NCBI GenBank assembly: GCA_023301015.1
Contig: JALZVI010000339.1
Span: forward strand, 1-15,106
DNA from: Rickettsiales bacterium
Lineage (GTDB): Bacteria > Pseudomonadota > Alphaproteobacteria > Rickettsiales > 21-14-0-20-44-7
Direction of reading: 5' to 3'
Length of the DNA: 15,106 nt
The notes beneath the pieces were generated by a model that saw nothing but the letters and a program-made list of their open reading frames with translations, was not told the origin of the DNA and ran no database searches. Of this stretch, positions 5,781 through 13,984 are shown one piece after another. Both the position numbers and the translations under genes were made by a program. The stretch's first letter is position 1. Every line of letters begins with the position of its first letter.

Positions 5781-7205
5781 CTATCCGAGTTTGACATAGA
5801 AGTTGAAGGTTGAGCCTTGGCCAACAGTGCTTTCTACGCGCAAAATTCCGCCCATCAATTTCACTAGCTCCATAGTGATGGAAAGCCCAAGACCTGTTCC
5901 GCCAAATTTTCTGGTGACAGAGCTGTCTTCTTGGATGAATTTGTCAAAAATCTGCTCAAGTCGTTCTTCTGAGATTCCGAGGCCTGTGTCATTAACAGTC
6001 ACATACAGCCTATTGCCATCTATTCCACTCTTGATCGTAATTCCGCCAAGTTCGGTGAACTTCATTGCGTTGCTAACTAGGTTTACCAAAATTTGCTTAA
6101 GTCTTCCTGGGTCGCCAATTGTGAAGGTTTCCACCGCTGGATCAAGTTCCATTTGCATGTATAAATCGCGTTTTTGCATCTCATATCTAAACATGTTTTC
6201 AACTTCTTTAAACACAGTTGCAGGTGAAAATAATATCTTCTCCAGTTCAAATTTGTCTGCTTCCATCTTGGAAATGTCGAGGATGTCGTTGATGATTTGC
6301 AGGAGCGAGTTTGCGGAAGAGTTTATGATAACCAAAATTTCTTTCTGGTCGTCGTCCAAATCTGTTTTCTCCAAAATCTCCAACATCCCTAAAACCCCAT
6401 TCATAGGTGTGCGGATTTCATGACTCATATTCGCGAGAAATTCTGATTTAACTTTGCTTGCCTCTTCGGCTTTTTCTTTCTCAATTTCGAAGTCCCGCGT
6501 GCGTTCCTCTACTTTTTGTTCCAAGTTTTCCTGCAATGCTGTGATCTGCGTGTACATTTCTGCGAAAGTCGCTACCAACTCTCCCACTTCATCGTGTGTT
6601 TGCACTTCCGGCAATTTAATGTCTTTCTCTCCAGATAGATGTTTGCGCATAGTGTCGCTAATCATATTTATCGGACGTGTAATATAGCTCGCGGCATAGC
6701 GCATTGAAAATGCAGTTGCGGTGAAGATGAGAAGCAGTGCGGCAACGCCATAATATACCTGCTCTATGAAATTGCCTCGTAACCTCTTTTTTGAGAACAT
6801 CACTTCAAGTTCACCTAAGCGCTTATACTCTCCGTTGGTCTTATGTAAAATACTGCGGCTAAAGCGTGCAAAGTCATCGGTTGTTGCTTCTGATCTAAAT
6901 TTTGCGATTGCTTTTTTATTTAGGTCGTAAACATTCGCCTCGATAATATCTTCGCTTTCTGTAAGTGAAGTTATTATCTCTTTTACATGTTCGTAATTTC
7001 CTTCTGCCATTTCTCCAGAAAGAGTGCTTGCTTGAATCGAAAGCAAAAGATTGTTTTGTCTATTGAACTCTTCTGCTAATTGCTGTTTCTCAAAAATTAG
7101 GAATAAGGCAAAGAAGGTAACCGCAATTAGACCAGTGGCGATGCTTGAAATTAGCGCCACTCGGAACTTGAAACTTTTCGATTTAAGTAAGAATTTTAAG
7201 CTCAT
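5781..7205 (-). CDS. Membrane sensor histidine kinase with HAMP domain
   Basis: This is a 474-residue sensor kinase. TM1 is at about residues 14-38 and a periplasmic sensing region runs from about 39 to 148. TM2 is at about 150-175, followed by HAMP (about 176-228, with [12 protein letters not shown] and HDEVGEL) and a coiled coil rich in Glu/Lys. The HisKA domain has phospho-acceptor His262 in [13 protein letters not shown], and the HATPase domain has the N-box [19 protein letters not shown] (406-411) and GGTGLGLSI (435-443). The protein ends right after the ATPase domain, so there is no receiver or phosphotransfer domain. Its partner regulator is not adjacent. Its ATG overlaps the stop of the upstream solute-binding-like gene (AATGA), with GGAGAG about 8 nt before it. 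The two proteins probably work together as receptor and kinase. Confidence 0.95.
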   Translation of the reverse strand: MSLKFLLKSKSFKFRVALISSIATGLIAVTFFALFLIFEKQQLAEEFNRQNNLLLSIQASTLSGEMAEGNYEHVKEIITSLTESEDIIEANVYDLNKKAIAKFRSEATTDDFARFSRSILHKTNGEYKRLGELEVMFSKKRLRGNFIEQVYYGVAALLLIFTATAFSMRYAASYITRPINMISDTMRKHLSGEKDIKLPEVQTHDEVGELVATFAEMYTQITALQENLEQKVEERTRDFEIEKEKAEEASKVKSEFLANMSHEIRTPMNGVLGMLEILEKTDLDDDQKEILVIINSSANSLLQIINDILDISKMEADKFELEKILFSPATVFKEVENMFRYEMQKRDLYMQMELDPAVETFTIGDPGRLKQILVNLVSNAMKFTELGGITIKSGIDGNRLYVTVNDTGLGISEERLEQIFDKFIQEDSSVTRKFGGTGLGLSITMELVKLMGGILRVESTVGQGSTFNFYVKLG

Positions 7206-8065
7206 TTTGTCCGCTCTCCAGTTCCATATTTTGCCATAATCGAACTCAGTTCGCCCGACTCCCTCATTTCGTCAATTCTCTCATCAAAGATTTTTGCATA
7301 GATGTCAGCTTTGGTGTTTTTTGCAGAAAAGCTAATATACTTTGCTTTGCTAGGGGTGTTTGCAACGCTGCCAGAAAGCTCAACGATGTTGCTCGCAACT
7401 CCCATTGTTTCAATATAATAGCCCGCTACATAGCGATTAATTAAAGCGACATCTATCTCGCCCTTCGCTAACTTGCGTAGCAATGTTTTTACTGCGTCCT
7501 TTCCGTTCGTGTAATTCAAACGCAGTTTTAAATCTTTGTTTTCTTCTACATACTCAGCAATTTCTGAGTAGTCTTCGTCTTCAATTAGGCCTAGTGTAAT
7601 TTGCTTGAGGGAAGATGTGCCAGAGAATTTCCAGTCCAAATCAACCCTGCCATAGAAAGACTTTGCCTCGTCGCCAATTGGCTTGCTGCTTAGTATTAAG
7701 TTTTCGTTGGCTGAATCTTCTTCGGTTGCAAGCATCATGGAATAACGCCCACGTTTTACTAGTCGGCGTGCCTTCTTTGCGTTCATTGCACGGAATATAA
7801 CCTCGATATTTTCATCTTGAAAAACTTTGTTCAAAACCTCCGTCACATAACCACGTCCAATGCTGCGTTTTGAATGGTAAGGGTTTGCGAATTCAGCTTG
7901 AGTCTTTGGTTTTCCGTCTTCTACTGAGGTTATGCATACATATGGGCAGTTTTCTGGGCCTACTATATAGAGCAAGGTTTTTTTGCTCGAGGAAGAATGC
8001 GCTATAGACACGCTGCCTACAACAATCGCTACTGCAAAAATCATTATTCTGGATATAGCTTTCAT
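7202..8065 (-). CDS. Periplasmic solute-binding-like protein (SBP family 3 type), putative ligand receptor for the kinase
   Basis: The 287-residue protein has a signal peptide ([20 protein letters not shown], then a Ser-rich cleavage region). Its two-lobed pattern resembles the amino-acid/polar solute-binding family: [11 protein letters not shown] after the first strand, [14 protein letters not shown], a hinge region, [21 protein letters not shown] and a C-terminal helix ending [17 protein letters not shown]. An ATG at 8065 with AAGGAAG just before it is the better start; a TTG five codons upstream is unlikely. Unusually, a Cys40-Pro-Tyr-Val-Cys44 pair sits where family members often have a Pro/Tyr ligand-pocket motif. 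No transporter permease lies nearby; the gene overlaps the histidine kinase by 4 nt, so a signalling rather than uptake role is likely. The family call is from pattern, not a search. Confidence 0.82.
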   Translation of the reverse strand: MKAISRIMIFAVAIVVGSVSIAHSSSSKKTLLYIVGPENCPYVCITSVEDGKPKTQAEFANPYHSKRSIGRGYVTEVLNKVFQDENIEVIFRAMNAKKARRLVKRGRYSMMLATEEDSANENLILSSKPIGDEAKSFYGRVDLDWKFSGTSSLKQITLGLIEDEDYSEIAEYVEENKDLKLRLNYTNGKDAVKTLLRKLAKGEIDVALINRYVAGYYIETMGVASNIVELSGSVANTPSKAKYISFSAKNTKADIYAKIFDERIDEMRESGELSSIMAKYGTGERTK

Positions 8066-8085
8066 AACTTCCTTATACAATCAGA

Positions 8086-8091
8086 AGTATA
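8086..8091 (-). promoter_or_regulatory. Candidate -10 box for the binding protein-kinase unit
   Basis: On the minus strand TATACT (5 of 6 to consensus) lies 20 nt before the ATG at 8065, leaving room for a short leader with the AAGGAAG ribosome binding site. No good -35 is visible, so an activator may be required, or the unit may be read from the operon upstream. Confidence 0.3.
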
Positions 8092-8131
8092 GTCGGGAAA
8101 AGGTAAAGAAAGAGTTAGCGTGCTTTTTTTA

Positions 8132-8737
8132 TTAGTCCAAGTCAGCCCATTTTGCGCGGCGTTGGTCGTTGACTAAAATAATATGGCTTACAACCTCTTT
8201 TACTCCATTGATTCTGCGTGCAATCTCAATCACATTTCCGCGCTCTTCTTGGTCTTGAGCAACTCCCATTATGTATATGGTGCTGTTCACAGCAGAAGTT
8301 GCGAAATTTGATGAGCGGATTTTCTTTGTTAGCAATAGTTTGCTGCGCACCGCGTTAGCTAAATACACATCTTCGCCGAATTCCAAGAATCCGCTATCTG
8401 CAACTTGTAGCTCATTGATAACTTCGCCTACGCCTGGGATTGGCCATACCAATTCCTCAGCCTGTGAGCGGAAGTCTTCGCTGTCAACGGTTCCTGTTAG
8501 CATCACACGGCCTTCAAAAATTGTTGTAGAAACATCTCCAAATAAATTCTCAACATCTTTTTGCAAAAATGCGTCATTGATACGAAGCACGATTCCGTTG
8601 TCGTCAATCCTGTCGCCTACGGATCGTTCCTGAGCGATTGTTTTTACGGCCTCAACGCCGGTTAGAACCGCCGCGGCTCCACAGGCTTGAAGAGTTGCTA
8701 ATGCGCCTAAGGCCAAAATTGCTGTTTTAAATTTCAT
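8132..8737 (-). CDS. BON-domain lipoprotein, DolP (YraP)-like
   Basis: This 201-residue protein begins with a lipoprotein signal (MKFKTAILALGALATLQAC), which puts the acylated Cys at residue 19. Two BON domains follow: one around residues 48-112 with GRVMLTGTVDSEDFRSQAEE and PGVGEVINELQV, and one around 125-190 with NSTIYIMGVAQDQEE and INGVKEVVSHI. E. coli DolP is an outer-membrane lipoprotein of the same domain plan that binds anionic phospholipids and protects envelope integrity. The ATG at 8737 overlaps the yraN stop (ATGA) and has TGGAG about 9 nt upstream; an in-frame start five codons earlier is unlikely. The gene is the last of rsmI-yraN-BON. I infer DolP-like function from domains and neighbourhood. 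Confidence 0.92.
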   Translation of the reverse strand: MKFKTAILALGALATLQACGAAAVLTGVEAVKTIAQERSVGDRIDDNGIVLRINDAFLQKDVENLFGDVSTTIFEGRVMLTGTVDSEDFRSQAEELVWPIPGVGEVINELQVADSGFLEFGEDVYLANAVRSKLLLTKKIRSSNFATSAVNSTIYIMGVAQDQEERGNVIEIARRINGVKEVVSHIILVNDQRRAKWADLD

Positions 8738-9108
8738 AATTCGATTCTCCATGAGTCTTTAATATGATTGAGGAGGTTGGCGGAATCAATCAAAATAGAA
8801 TCAAAGCGCATATCCAGCTCGCTTTTTTCGGCATTGTCACTTAAATATTGCATAGCTGCGTTGATTATGCGCTGTTTTTGCTTGGCAGAAATTGGATCGT
8901 CTTCGCCAAAACTCTTGCGCTTTTTTACTTCCACAAAAACAAGGAGATCTCCGTTTTGTGCAACAATGTCAATTTCTCCTTCTCTGCATTTGAAGCGCAT
9001 TTGGCAAATTTCAAAGCCCAGTTCGCGCAAATGCGCCGCCGCCAGTTCTTCGGCCATCAAGCCGTTGGCGTGGTTGGTTCTATTTCTTGAGTTCGAGCCC
9101 GATTTCAT
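8734..9108 (-). CDS. yraN: YraN family protein (UPF0102, nuclease-like fold)
   Basis: A 124-residue member of the YraN/UPF0102 family, whose fold resembles Holliday-junction resolvases and restriction-type nucleases. The core motif is visible: GLMAEELAAAHLRELGFEI, then REGEIDIVA (Asp47) and VFVEVKKRK (Glu60 and Lys62), forming the E..D..ExK pattern. The biological role is not established. The start at 9108 is chosen because AAAAAGG precedes it by 6 nt; a TTG two codons upstream is less likely. It overlaps the end of rsmI by 29 nt and the BON gene by 4 nt, so the three are tightly coupled. Confidence 0.93.
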   Translation of the reverse strand: MKSGSNSRNRTNHANGLMAEELAAAHLRELGFEICQMRFKCREGEIDIVAQNGDLLVFVEVKKRKSFGEDDPISAKQKQRIINAAMQYLSDNAEKSELDMRFDSILIDSANLLNHIKDSWRIEL

Positions 9109-9928
9109 ACACAACCTTTTTGCTAATCCCGAATTTTTCTGCCACCAAATTGCTTGCGTCTTTTAACTTTGAATGCTGCAATTCTATCTTCAGTGCGGCT
9201 ATGATTTCTTCATCGCCAATTCCCTTTTCTTCCCGCTCAAGAATAAACACAACCTCGCCCTTGGCCTTGTTCTCGCTATAAAACTCTGCCAGTTCTGCTG
9301 CGCTGCCTTTTTTGAATTCTTCAAACATTTTCGTCAGCTCACGTGCCACTGTAATTTTTGTCTCTGCGCCCATGGTTTCTGCAATTTTTGCAAAAGTTTT
9401 TCCAAGACGTTTCGCTGATTCAAACAGCACTAAGACCTTGCTTCCCGATTCATATTCCGCAAATTTCTTTGCATCAAAAAAACCGTGAAATGTGAATGAG
9501 TCAGTAGGTACTCCCGCTGCACTAAGCGCTGCTATGACAGACGATGCTCCAGGGATTGGGATAACCTTCAAGCCATTCGCGCGGCATTCATGCACTAGTC
9601 GATACCCTGGATCGGAAATGAGCGGTGTGCCTGCATCCGACACCAGCGCCAAGCTTTCGCCTTGCTGCAATGCTTGCAGAATGCGTGGGATTTTAGCGGC
9701 TGAGTTATGGTCGTTATAGCTATCCAATTTCTGAGAAATCCCATAATGATTCAGCAGCTTCTTCGTTACTCTTGTGTCTTCGCATAGCAGCAAATCTGCC
9801 GCTTTCAGAACCTTCAAAGCACGTAGCGTAATATCATCCAGATTCCCGATCGGAGTTGCCACAACATAAAGCGCATTTTCCGCCTCAAAATCGCCTTTAC
9901 TAAATTTACCTGTTTCTATAATGTCCAT
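9080..9928 (-). CDS. rsmI: 16S rRNA (cytidine-1402-2'-O)-methyltransferase RsmI
   Basis: RsmI uses S-adenosylmethionine to 2'-O-methylate C1402 in the decoding centre of 16S rRNA. All tetrapyrrole-methylase-fold landmarks are present: LYVVATPIGNLDDITLRAL, DLLLCEDTRVTKKLL, LALVSDAGTPLISDPGYRLV and PIPGASSVIAALSAAG. The C-terminal region with ELTKMFEEF is also typical. The length of 282 residues fits the family. The ATG at 9928 is preferred. An in-frame upstream ATG at 9946 would make it overlap lpoA on the other strand; neither has a clear Shine-Dalgarno. It is the first gene of rsmI-yraN-BON and faces away from lpoA. Confidence 0.95.
   Translation of the reverse strand: MDIIETGKFSKGDFEAENALYVVATPIGNLDDITLRALKVLKAADLLLCEDTRVTKKLLNHYGISQKLDSYNDHNSAAKIPRILQALQQGESLALVSDAGTPLISDPGYRLVHECRANGLKVIPIPGASSVIAALSAAGVPTDSFTFHGFFDAKKFAEYESGSKVLVLFESAKRLGKTFAKIAETMGAETKITVARELTKMFEEFKKGSAAELAEFYSENKAKGEVVFILEREEKGIGDEEIIAALKIELQHSKLKDASNLVAEKFGISKKVVYEIGLELKK
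9917..9922 (+). promoter_or_regulatory. Consensus -10 hexamer before lpoA
   Basis: TATAAT lies 10 nt before the ATG at 9933, inside the 5' end of the rsmI gene on the other strand. A fair -35 (TTTACT, 9896-9901) is 15 nt upstream. If used, transcription would begin about 9928-9931, and the ATG at 9921 could not be the start of lpoA. Confidence 0.45.
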
Positions 9929-9936
9929 AATTATGG
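9925..9936. repeat. 12-bp perfect palindrome holding both rsmI and lpoA start codons
   Basis: CCATAATTATGG is a perfect palindrome. Its right half contains the lpoA ATG (9933-9935) and its left half, on the minus strand, the rsmI ATG (9926-9928), with only AATT between them. It could be a binding site that regulates both genes, or simply the result of head-to-head packing. Confidence 0.8.
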
Positions 9937-11177
9937 AAAATAACATTAAATCACTAAGTTCAACAAGCTATATATACAAAACCTGCCTCGCGCTGATGTT
10001 TATGCTGTTATTAACGGCATGCTTCCGCAGTGACAAGATTGATAATGGCGTTTATAAGCGTTCTCCTCATGGAAATGCTGGTGTTTCTCAGCAAGCTGCG
10101 CCGTCCCAGCGTCTAGGGTCTGAACTTCCTGCGGATGTTTCTGATAATAATGGAACGGTGAAAGTTGCTTTGTTCGCGCCACTCTCTGGACGAGCTGCAA
10201 AGCTTGGCAAGTCATTCATAGACGCTGCAAAGCTTGGTGTTTTTACAGAGGGAAGCAGCAATGTTGAAATTTTGCCGTATGATACCAAAGGTACTGTAGA
10301 GGGTGCGATTGCAGCTGCCAACTTGGCTTTGCGAGATTCTCCTGACGTCATAATAGGCCCATTATTCAGCGATGAGGTGAGGGCGGTTGCTCCACTTGCG
10401 CGTGCGGCGAACGTGAAGGTTTTGGCTTTCTCTAATGATAGGGCGGTTGCGGGCAAGGGGGTTTACCTCCTCGGCCTTTCGCCAGCACAGCAAACTGCTC
10501 GTATTGTTGATTATTCAGCCAAAAATGGCATTGAGGGCTTCGCCGCTACTCAGCCTCTTAACGCTCTTGGTCGTGCGGTTGTGGGTGAGCTAAAATCATC
10601 AGCAAGAAGAAATGGCAAGAAGGTGTATTTCACGCAAGACTATTCAACTTTCAAAGCTCCTGACTACACAAAAATTTCTGCTTCTGTCTCAAATAAATAT
10701 TCCAAGCAGGGGCTTCTCAATATCAACCGCTTCGGCCTAGTTATGCCAGAGTCTGGCGAAGCGCTTCGTCGCCTAGTAACATCGCTTGAGCGTAACGGCC
10801 TGACCAGCGAAAAAGTGCGCTTCATAGGCACCGCCGCTTGGGATGATTCTGACACTTACGGTATGTATGAGTTGCACAATGCATGGTTCCCAGCCGTGCC
10901 ATATTCAAATATGCGTAGCTTTATGACCACCTTCCAAGAGAATTTCGGCTACCGCCCCGCTCAAGTCGCAAGCCTTGCTTATGATGCAGTTTTGCTTGCC
11001 GCAGAAATCGGAAGAGCAGGCTTGAAAGGCGATGCGCTAACCAGTCTGCAAGGCTATTACGGCGCAAATGGGTCGTATAGATTTCTCGCCAACGGAGAAA
11101 GCGAGCGCGGATATGACATTGTTGAAGTCAACCGCGGCAGGATCAAAGTTGTGGATTTCGCGCCTAGCTATTTCTAA
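9933..11177 (+). CDS. lpoA: Penicillin-binding protein activator LpoA-like lipoprotein (type 1 periplasmic-binding fold)
   Basis: A lipoprotein signal ends in LMFMLLLTAC, putting the acylated Cys at residue 30 of the 414-residue product counted from the ATG at 9933. After a linker, the mature part is a type 1 periplasmic-binding domain: VKVALFAPLSGRAAKLGKSF, PDVIIGPLFSDEVRAVAPLA, VKVLAFSND, RFIGTAAWDDSDTYGMYELH and QVASLAYDAVLLAAEIG. E. coli LpoA spans the periplasm and activates the peptidoglycan synthase PBP1A; there it is also adjacent to yraL (rsmI) and yraN. This protein has the binding-fold domain but lacks the long N-terminal TPR-like domain of E. coli LpoA. An ATG at 9921 would overlap a TATAAT hexamer and rsmI, so 9933 is preferred; neither start has a clear Shine-Dalgarno. 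The family is likely; PBP activation is inferred. Confidence 0.87.
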   Translation: MENNIKSLSSTSYIYKTCLALMFMLLLTACFRSDKIDNGVYKRSPHGNAGVSQQAAPSQRLGSELPADVSDNNGTVKVALFAPLSGRAAKLGKSFIDAAKLGVFTEGSSNVEILPYDTKGTVEGAIAAANLALRDSPDVIIGPLFSDEVRAVAPLARAANVKVLAFSNDRAVAGKGVYLLGLSPAQQTARIVDYSAKNGIEGFAATQPLNALGRAVVGELKSSARRNGKKVYFTQDYSTFKAPDYTKISASVSNKYSKQGLLNINRFGLVMPESGEALRRLVTSLERNGLTSEKVRFIGTAAWDDSDTYGMYELHNAWFPAVPYSNMRSFMTTFQENFGYRPAQVASLAYDAVLLAAEIGRAGLKGDALTSLQGYYGANGSYRFLANGESERGYDIVEVNRGRIKVVDFAPSYF

Positions 11178-11242
11178 AAAACCTCCGCACAGGCACTTGC
11201 ATCAAAGTGAATGCTTGACTATAAACAGTTTCGAGTTAAAAA

Positions 11243-11270
11243 TTGCTCAATTATAGATAAAAAATATAGC
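11243..11270 (+). promoter_or_regulatory. Candidate petABC promoter
   Basis: TTGCTC (11243-11248) and TATAGC (11265-11270) are 16 nt apart, and the -10 ends 7 nt before the petA ATG. petA has no Shine-Dalgarno, so a leaderless message is possible. A separate TTGACT at 11215-11220 has no convincing -10 at the right distance. The 100-nt gap also holds TATAGA at 11252, so the choice is uncertain. Confidence 0.33.
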
Positions 11271-11277
11271 GAAAATT

Positions 11278-11835
11278 ATGGCAAAAAACGAAGATAAAAC
11301 AGCTGGCCAATGTGGCTCAGAATGTGTAGCAGATGAGTCAAAGCGTGACTTTGTTACAATGACAAGCCTTGGCCTTGCAGGCATTGGCGCTGCAGCCGTT
11401 GCAGTCCCTTTGGTGGACAGCATGAACCCATCCGCAGATGTTCTTGCGCAAGCAAGCGTTGAGGTGGATATTTCATCAATCGGTGTTGGCGAGCAGAAAA
11501 AAGTTATGTGGCGCGGAAAGCCCGTGTTCATCTATCGCCGCACGCCAGAGCAAATTGTTGAAGCAAGAGCAGATGATGACGCTGATTTGCCAGACCCATG
11601 TGATGACGAAGACCGCGTGAAAGCTGGGAAAGATGAATGGCTGGTGATGATCGGCGTTTGTACTCATCTTGGTTGCATTCCGCTTGAAGGCGAAGGGCAA
11701 TACGGTGGTTGGTTCTGCCCATGTCATGGTTCTCATTATGATATCGCAGGAAGAATTCGCAAAGGCCCAGCGCCGAAAAACTTGCTTATTCCCCCATATG
11801 AATTCTTGAGCGACACAAAGATCAAAATTGGATAA
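11278..11835 (+). CDS. petA: Ubiquinol-cytochrome c reductase Rieske iron-sulfur subunit
   Basis: This is the 2Fe-2S subunit of the cytochrome bc1 complex, taking electrons from ubiquinol to cytochrome c1. The 185-residue protein has an N-terminal membrane anchor ([18 protein letters not shown]) preceded by SKRDF, and a periplasmic Rieske domain. Cluster ligands are Cys128 and His130 in CTHLGC, and Cys147 and His150 in CPCHGSHYD; Cys133 and Cys149 form the usual disulfide. The Tat-type signal has Lys22-Arg23 instead of two arginines. Two extra Cys (12 and 16) lie in the cytoplasmic N-tail. An acidic segment between EARADDD and DDEDR is the insertion commonly seen in alphaproteobacterial Rieske proteins. 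It is the first gene of petABC; petB follows after 26 nt. Confidence 0.97.
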   Translation: MAKNEDKTAGQCGSECVADESKRDFVTMTSLGLAGIGAAAVAVPLVDSMNPSADVLAQASVEVDISSIGVGEQKKVMWRGKPVFIYRRTPEQIVEARADDDADLPDPCDDEDRVKAGKDEWLVMIGVCTHLGCIPLEGEGQYGGWFCPCHGSHYDIAGRIRKGPAPKNLLIPPYEFLSDTKIKIG

Positions 11836-11861
11836 ATTTTTTAGAAATTAAGGTAGTTAAA

Positions 11862-13088
11862 ATGGCATCAGCAGACGAAAATAAAAAGACAGAAGGCGTA
11901 ATTGAATGGCTCGACCATCGCTTGCCGATTTTCTCAACCATGAAGCATTCTTTGGTTGATTACCTAACGCCAAAAAACCTGAACTATTTCTGGAACTTCG
12001 GCTCAGTTGCTGGCATCTGCTTGGTTGTGCAAATCATCACAGGCATCTTGCTTGCAATGCATTACACCCCGCATGTTGACCACGCGTTCGAATCTGTTGA
12101 GCACATAATGCGCGACGTAAATTACGGCTGGTTGCTGCGTTATACTCACGCAGTTGGCGCATCGATGTTCTTCATTGTCGTTTATATGCATGTTTTTCGC
12201 GGCCTATATTATGGCTCATTCAAAGCCCCGCGTGAGGTTCTTTGGTGGTTGGGCGTAATCATTCTGCTAGCCATGATGGCCACCGCATTCATGGGCTATG
12301 TGCTTCCGTGGGGACAAATGAGTTTCTGGGGTGCAACAGTAATCACCAACTTCTTCGACACAATTCCGTTCGTTGGAAAAGACGTTGCAGTATGGCTAAA
12401 AGGCGGCTTCTCAATTGATAACGCCACCCTAAACCGCTTCTTCGCGCTTCACTATTTAATCCCGTTCCTCATCCTAGGAATTGTGATTCTGCATTTGGTT
12501 GCCTTGCATCGCTTTGGTTCAAACAACCCAACTGGTGTGCCAGTGAAATCTGCGAAAGACACAATCCCGTTCCACCCTTATTATACAGTTAAGGATGCGT
12601 TTGGGTTCGGTGTGTTCTTCATCATCTTCTCATACCTAATCTTCTTCGCGCCAAATTATTTGGGACATGCTGATAACTACATTCAAGCAAATCCGCTTGT
12701 GACGCCTCCGCATATTGTTCCTGAGTGGTATTTCTTGCCGTTCTACGCAATTTTGCGCGCTGTTCCAGATGCGTTCTTGGGTGTTGTGGCAATGTTCGCA
12801 TCAATCGCAATTCTGTTCATCCTTCCATGGTTGGACAAATCAAAAGTTCGTAGCACAAACTATCGCCCAGTATACAAATTTTTCTTCTGGGCATTCTTTG
12901 CAAACGCATTGTTCCTAGGTTGGTTGGGCGCAATGCCTGCTGAAGGCTGGTATGTATGGGCTTCACGCGCTGCAACAATCTATTACTTCTTCCACTTCCT
13001 AGTGGTGATGCCAGTTGTTGGTATGTATGAAAAAACCTTGCCCGAGCCAAGCAGCTTGAGCGATGCTGGAAAGGCGAAAAAGAAATAA
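11862..13088 (+). CDS. petB: Cytochrome b subunit of the bc1 complex
   Basis: This is the membrane core of ubiquinol-cytochrome c reductase. It carries the two b hemes and the Qo and Qi quinone sites. The 408-residue protein has about eight hydrophobic segments. Landmarks are [19 protein letters not shown] and [18 protein letters not shown] for the heme helices and Qo region, then [21 protein letters not shown] with the second pair of heme His. [14 protein letters not shown] is the PEWY signature of the Qo site. The C-terminal part has the last hydrophobic helices and ends with a Lys-rich tail. It is full-length, not split into b6 and subunit IV. A Shine-Dalgarno-like AAGG lies 8 nt before the ATG. 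It is 26 nt from petA and 28 nt from petC. Confidence 0.97.
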   Translation: MASADENKKTEGVIEWLDHRLPIFSTMKHSLVDYLTPKNLNYFWNFGSVAGICLVVQIITGILLAMHYTPHVDHAFESVEHIMRDVNYGWLLRYTHAVGASMFFIVVYMHVFRGLYYGSFKAPREVLWWLGVIILLAMMATAFMGYVLPWGQMSFWGATVITNFFDTIPFVGKDVAVWLKGGFSIDNATLNRFFALHYLIPFLILGIVILHLVALHRFGSNNPTGVPVKSAKDTIPFHPYYTVKDAFGFGVFFIIFSYLIFFAPNYLGHADNYIQANPLVTPPHIVPEWYFLPFYAILRAVPDAFLGVVAMFASIAILFILPWLDKSKVRSTNYRPVYKFFFWAFFANALFLGWLGAMPAEGWYVWASRAATIYYFFHFLVVMPVVGMYEKTLPEPSSLSDAGKAKKK

Positions 13089-13116
13089 GTGACGTAAAAT
13101 TATAGCTTCAACGATA

Positions 13117-13983
13117 GTGAAAAATATGAATAGAAAAGATATTGAGAAAAAGATTAATAACAACAGCCTGCTGGTCGGCTTGTCCGCTGCGTTCATCGGT
13201 GCTGTGTTGGTTTTGTATTTAGCCGTCTATTTCCTATTTACCTCAGAGAGCGAGCAAGAAGGTTTGTTCAATTTCGGTGAAGTTACGCATGAATCTGTTG
13301 AGCATCCACGCAAGCAAGCATGGAGCTTTGACGGCATGTTCGGTACGTTCGATAAAGCATCTGCACAACGTGGCTATCAGGTATATAAAGAAGTATGCGC
13401 CAGCTGCCATTCAATGGATCTAATCGCATTCCGCAACCTTCAAGCACTAGGTTTCTCAGAAGCAGAAGTGAAAGTTTTAGCCTCTGATTACGACTATGAC
13501 TATATCGACGATGACGGCGAGACTGCGTCACGCGTGGGTCTTGCATCAGACAAATTCCCTAACCCATATCCAAACAAGAAAGCAGCTGCGGCAGCCAATA
13601 ACGGCAAGTCACCGCCAGATCTTTCACTAATGATCAAAGCCCGCCATGACGGCGCGAACTATGTTAATTCGCTCCTAACAGGCTATGCTGATGCACCAGA
13701 AGGCGTTGAAGTGGGTGTTGGTCTTGCATATAACCCATACTTCCCAGGTCAGCAAATTGCTATGGCTGCACCTTTGACGGATGGCCAAGTATCATACGAA
13801 GACGGCACTGAGCCAACAGTTGAGCAAATGAGCCGCGATGTAACCAACTTCCTCCAATGGACAGCCGAACCAGAAATGGAAGAACGCAAACGCATGGGCA
13901 TCAAGGCGCTGGCATATTTAGCATTTATGACGCTGTTCTTCTATCTAGCCAAGGTGCGCATTTGGGCGCGGGTTGAGAAGTAG
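13117..13983 (+). CDS. petC: Cytochrome c1
   Basis: Cytochrome c1 passes electrons from the Rieske centre to soluble or membrane cytochrome c. The 288-residue protein has an N-terminal hydrophobic segment (about 18-42), the family motif GTFDKASAQRGYQVYKEV, the heme-attachment site CASCH (94-98), PPDLSLMIKARHDG, and the likely axial Met226 in QQIAMAAPL. A C-terminal anchor (LAYLAFMTLFFYLAKVRIW) holds it in the inner membrane. The GTG at 13117 gives this length; an ATG at 13126 is equally possible and costs three residues. Neither has a clear Shine-Dalgarno. No terminator is seen: the stop lies one base from the stop of the convergent orphan gene. Confidence 0.96.
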   Translation: MKNMNRKDIEKKINNNSLLVGLSAAFIGAVLVLYLAVYFLFTSESEQEGLFNFGEVTHESVEHPRKQAWSFDGMFGTFDKASAQRGYQVYKEVCASCHSMDLIAFRNLQALGFSEAEVKVLASDYDYDYIDDDGETASRVGLASDKFPNPYPNKKAAAAANNGKSPPDLSLMIKARHDGANYVNSLLTGYADAPEGVEVGVGLAYNPYFPGQQIAMAAPLTDGQVSYEDGTEPTVEQMSRDVTNFLQWTAEPEMEERKRMGIKALAYLAFMTLFFYLAKVRIWARVEK

Positions 13984-13984
13984 G

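Noticed and set aside
5803..6423. 206-aa plus-strand ORF opposite the histidine kinase
   Set aside because: It is Ser/Pro-rich, lies wholly antisense to conserved kinase domains and matches no family pattern; it is a shadow.
11195..11210. CACTT/AAGTG inverted repeat after lpoA as a terminator
   Set aside because: Only five pairs and no T-run follow.
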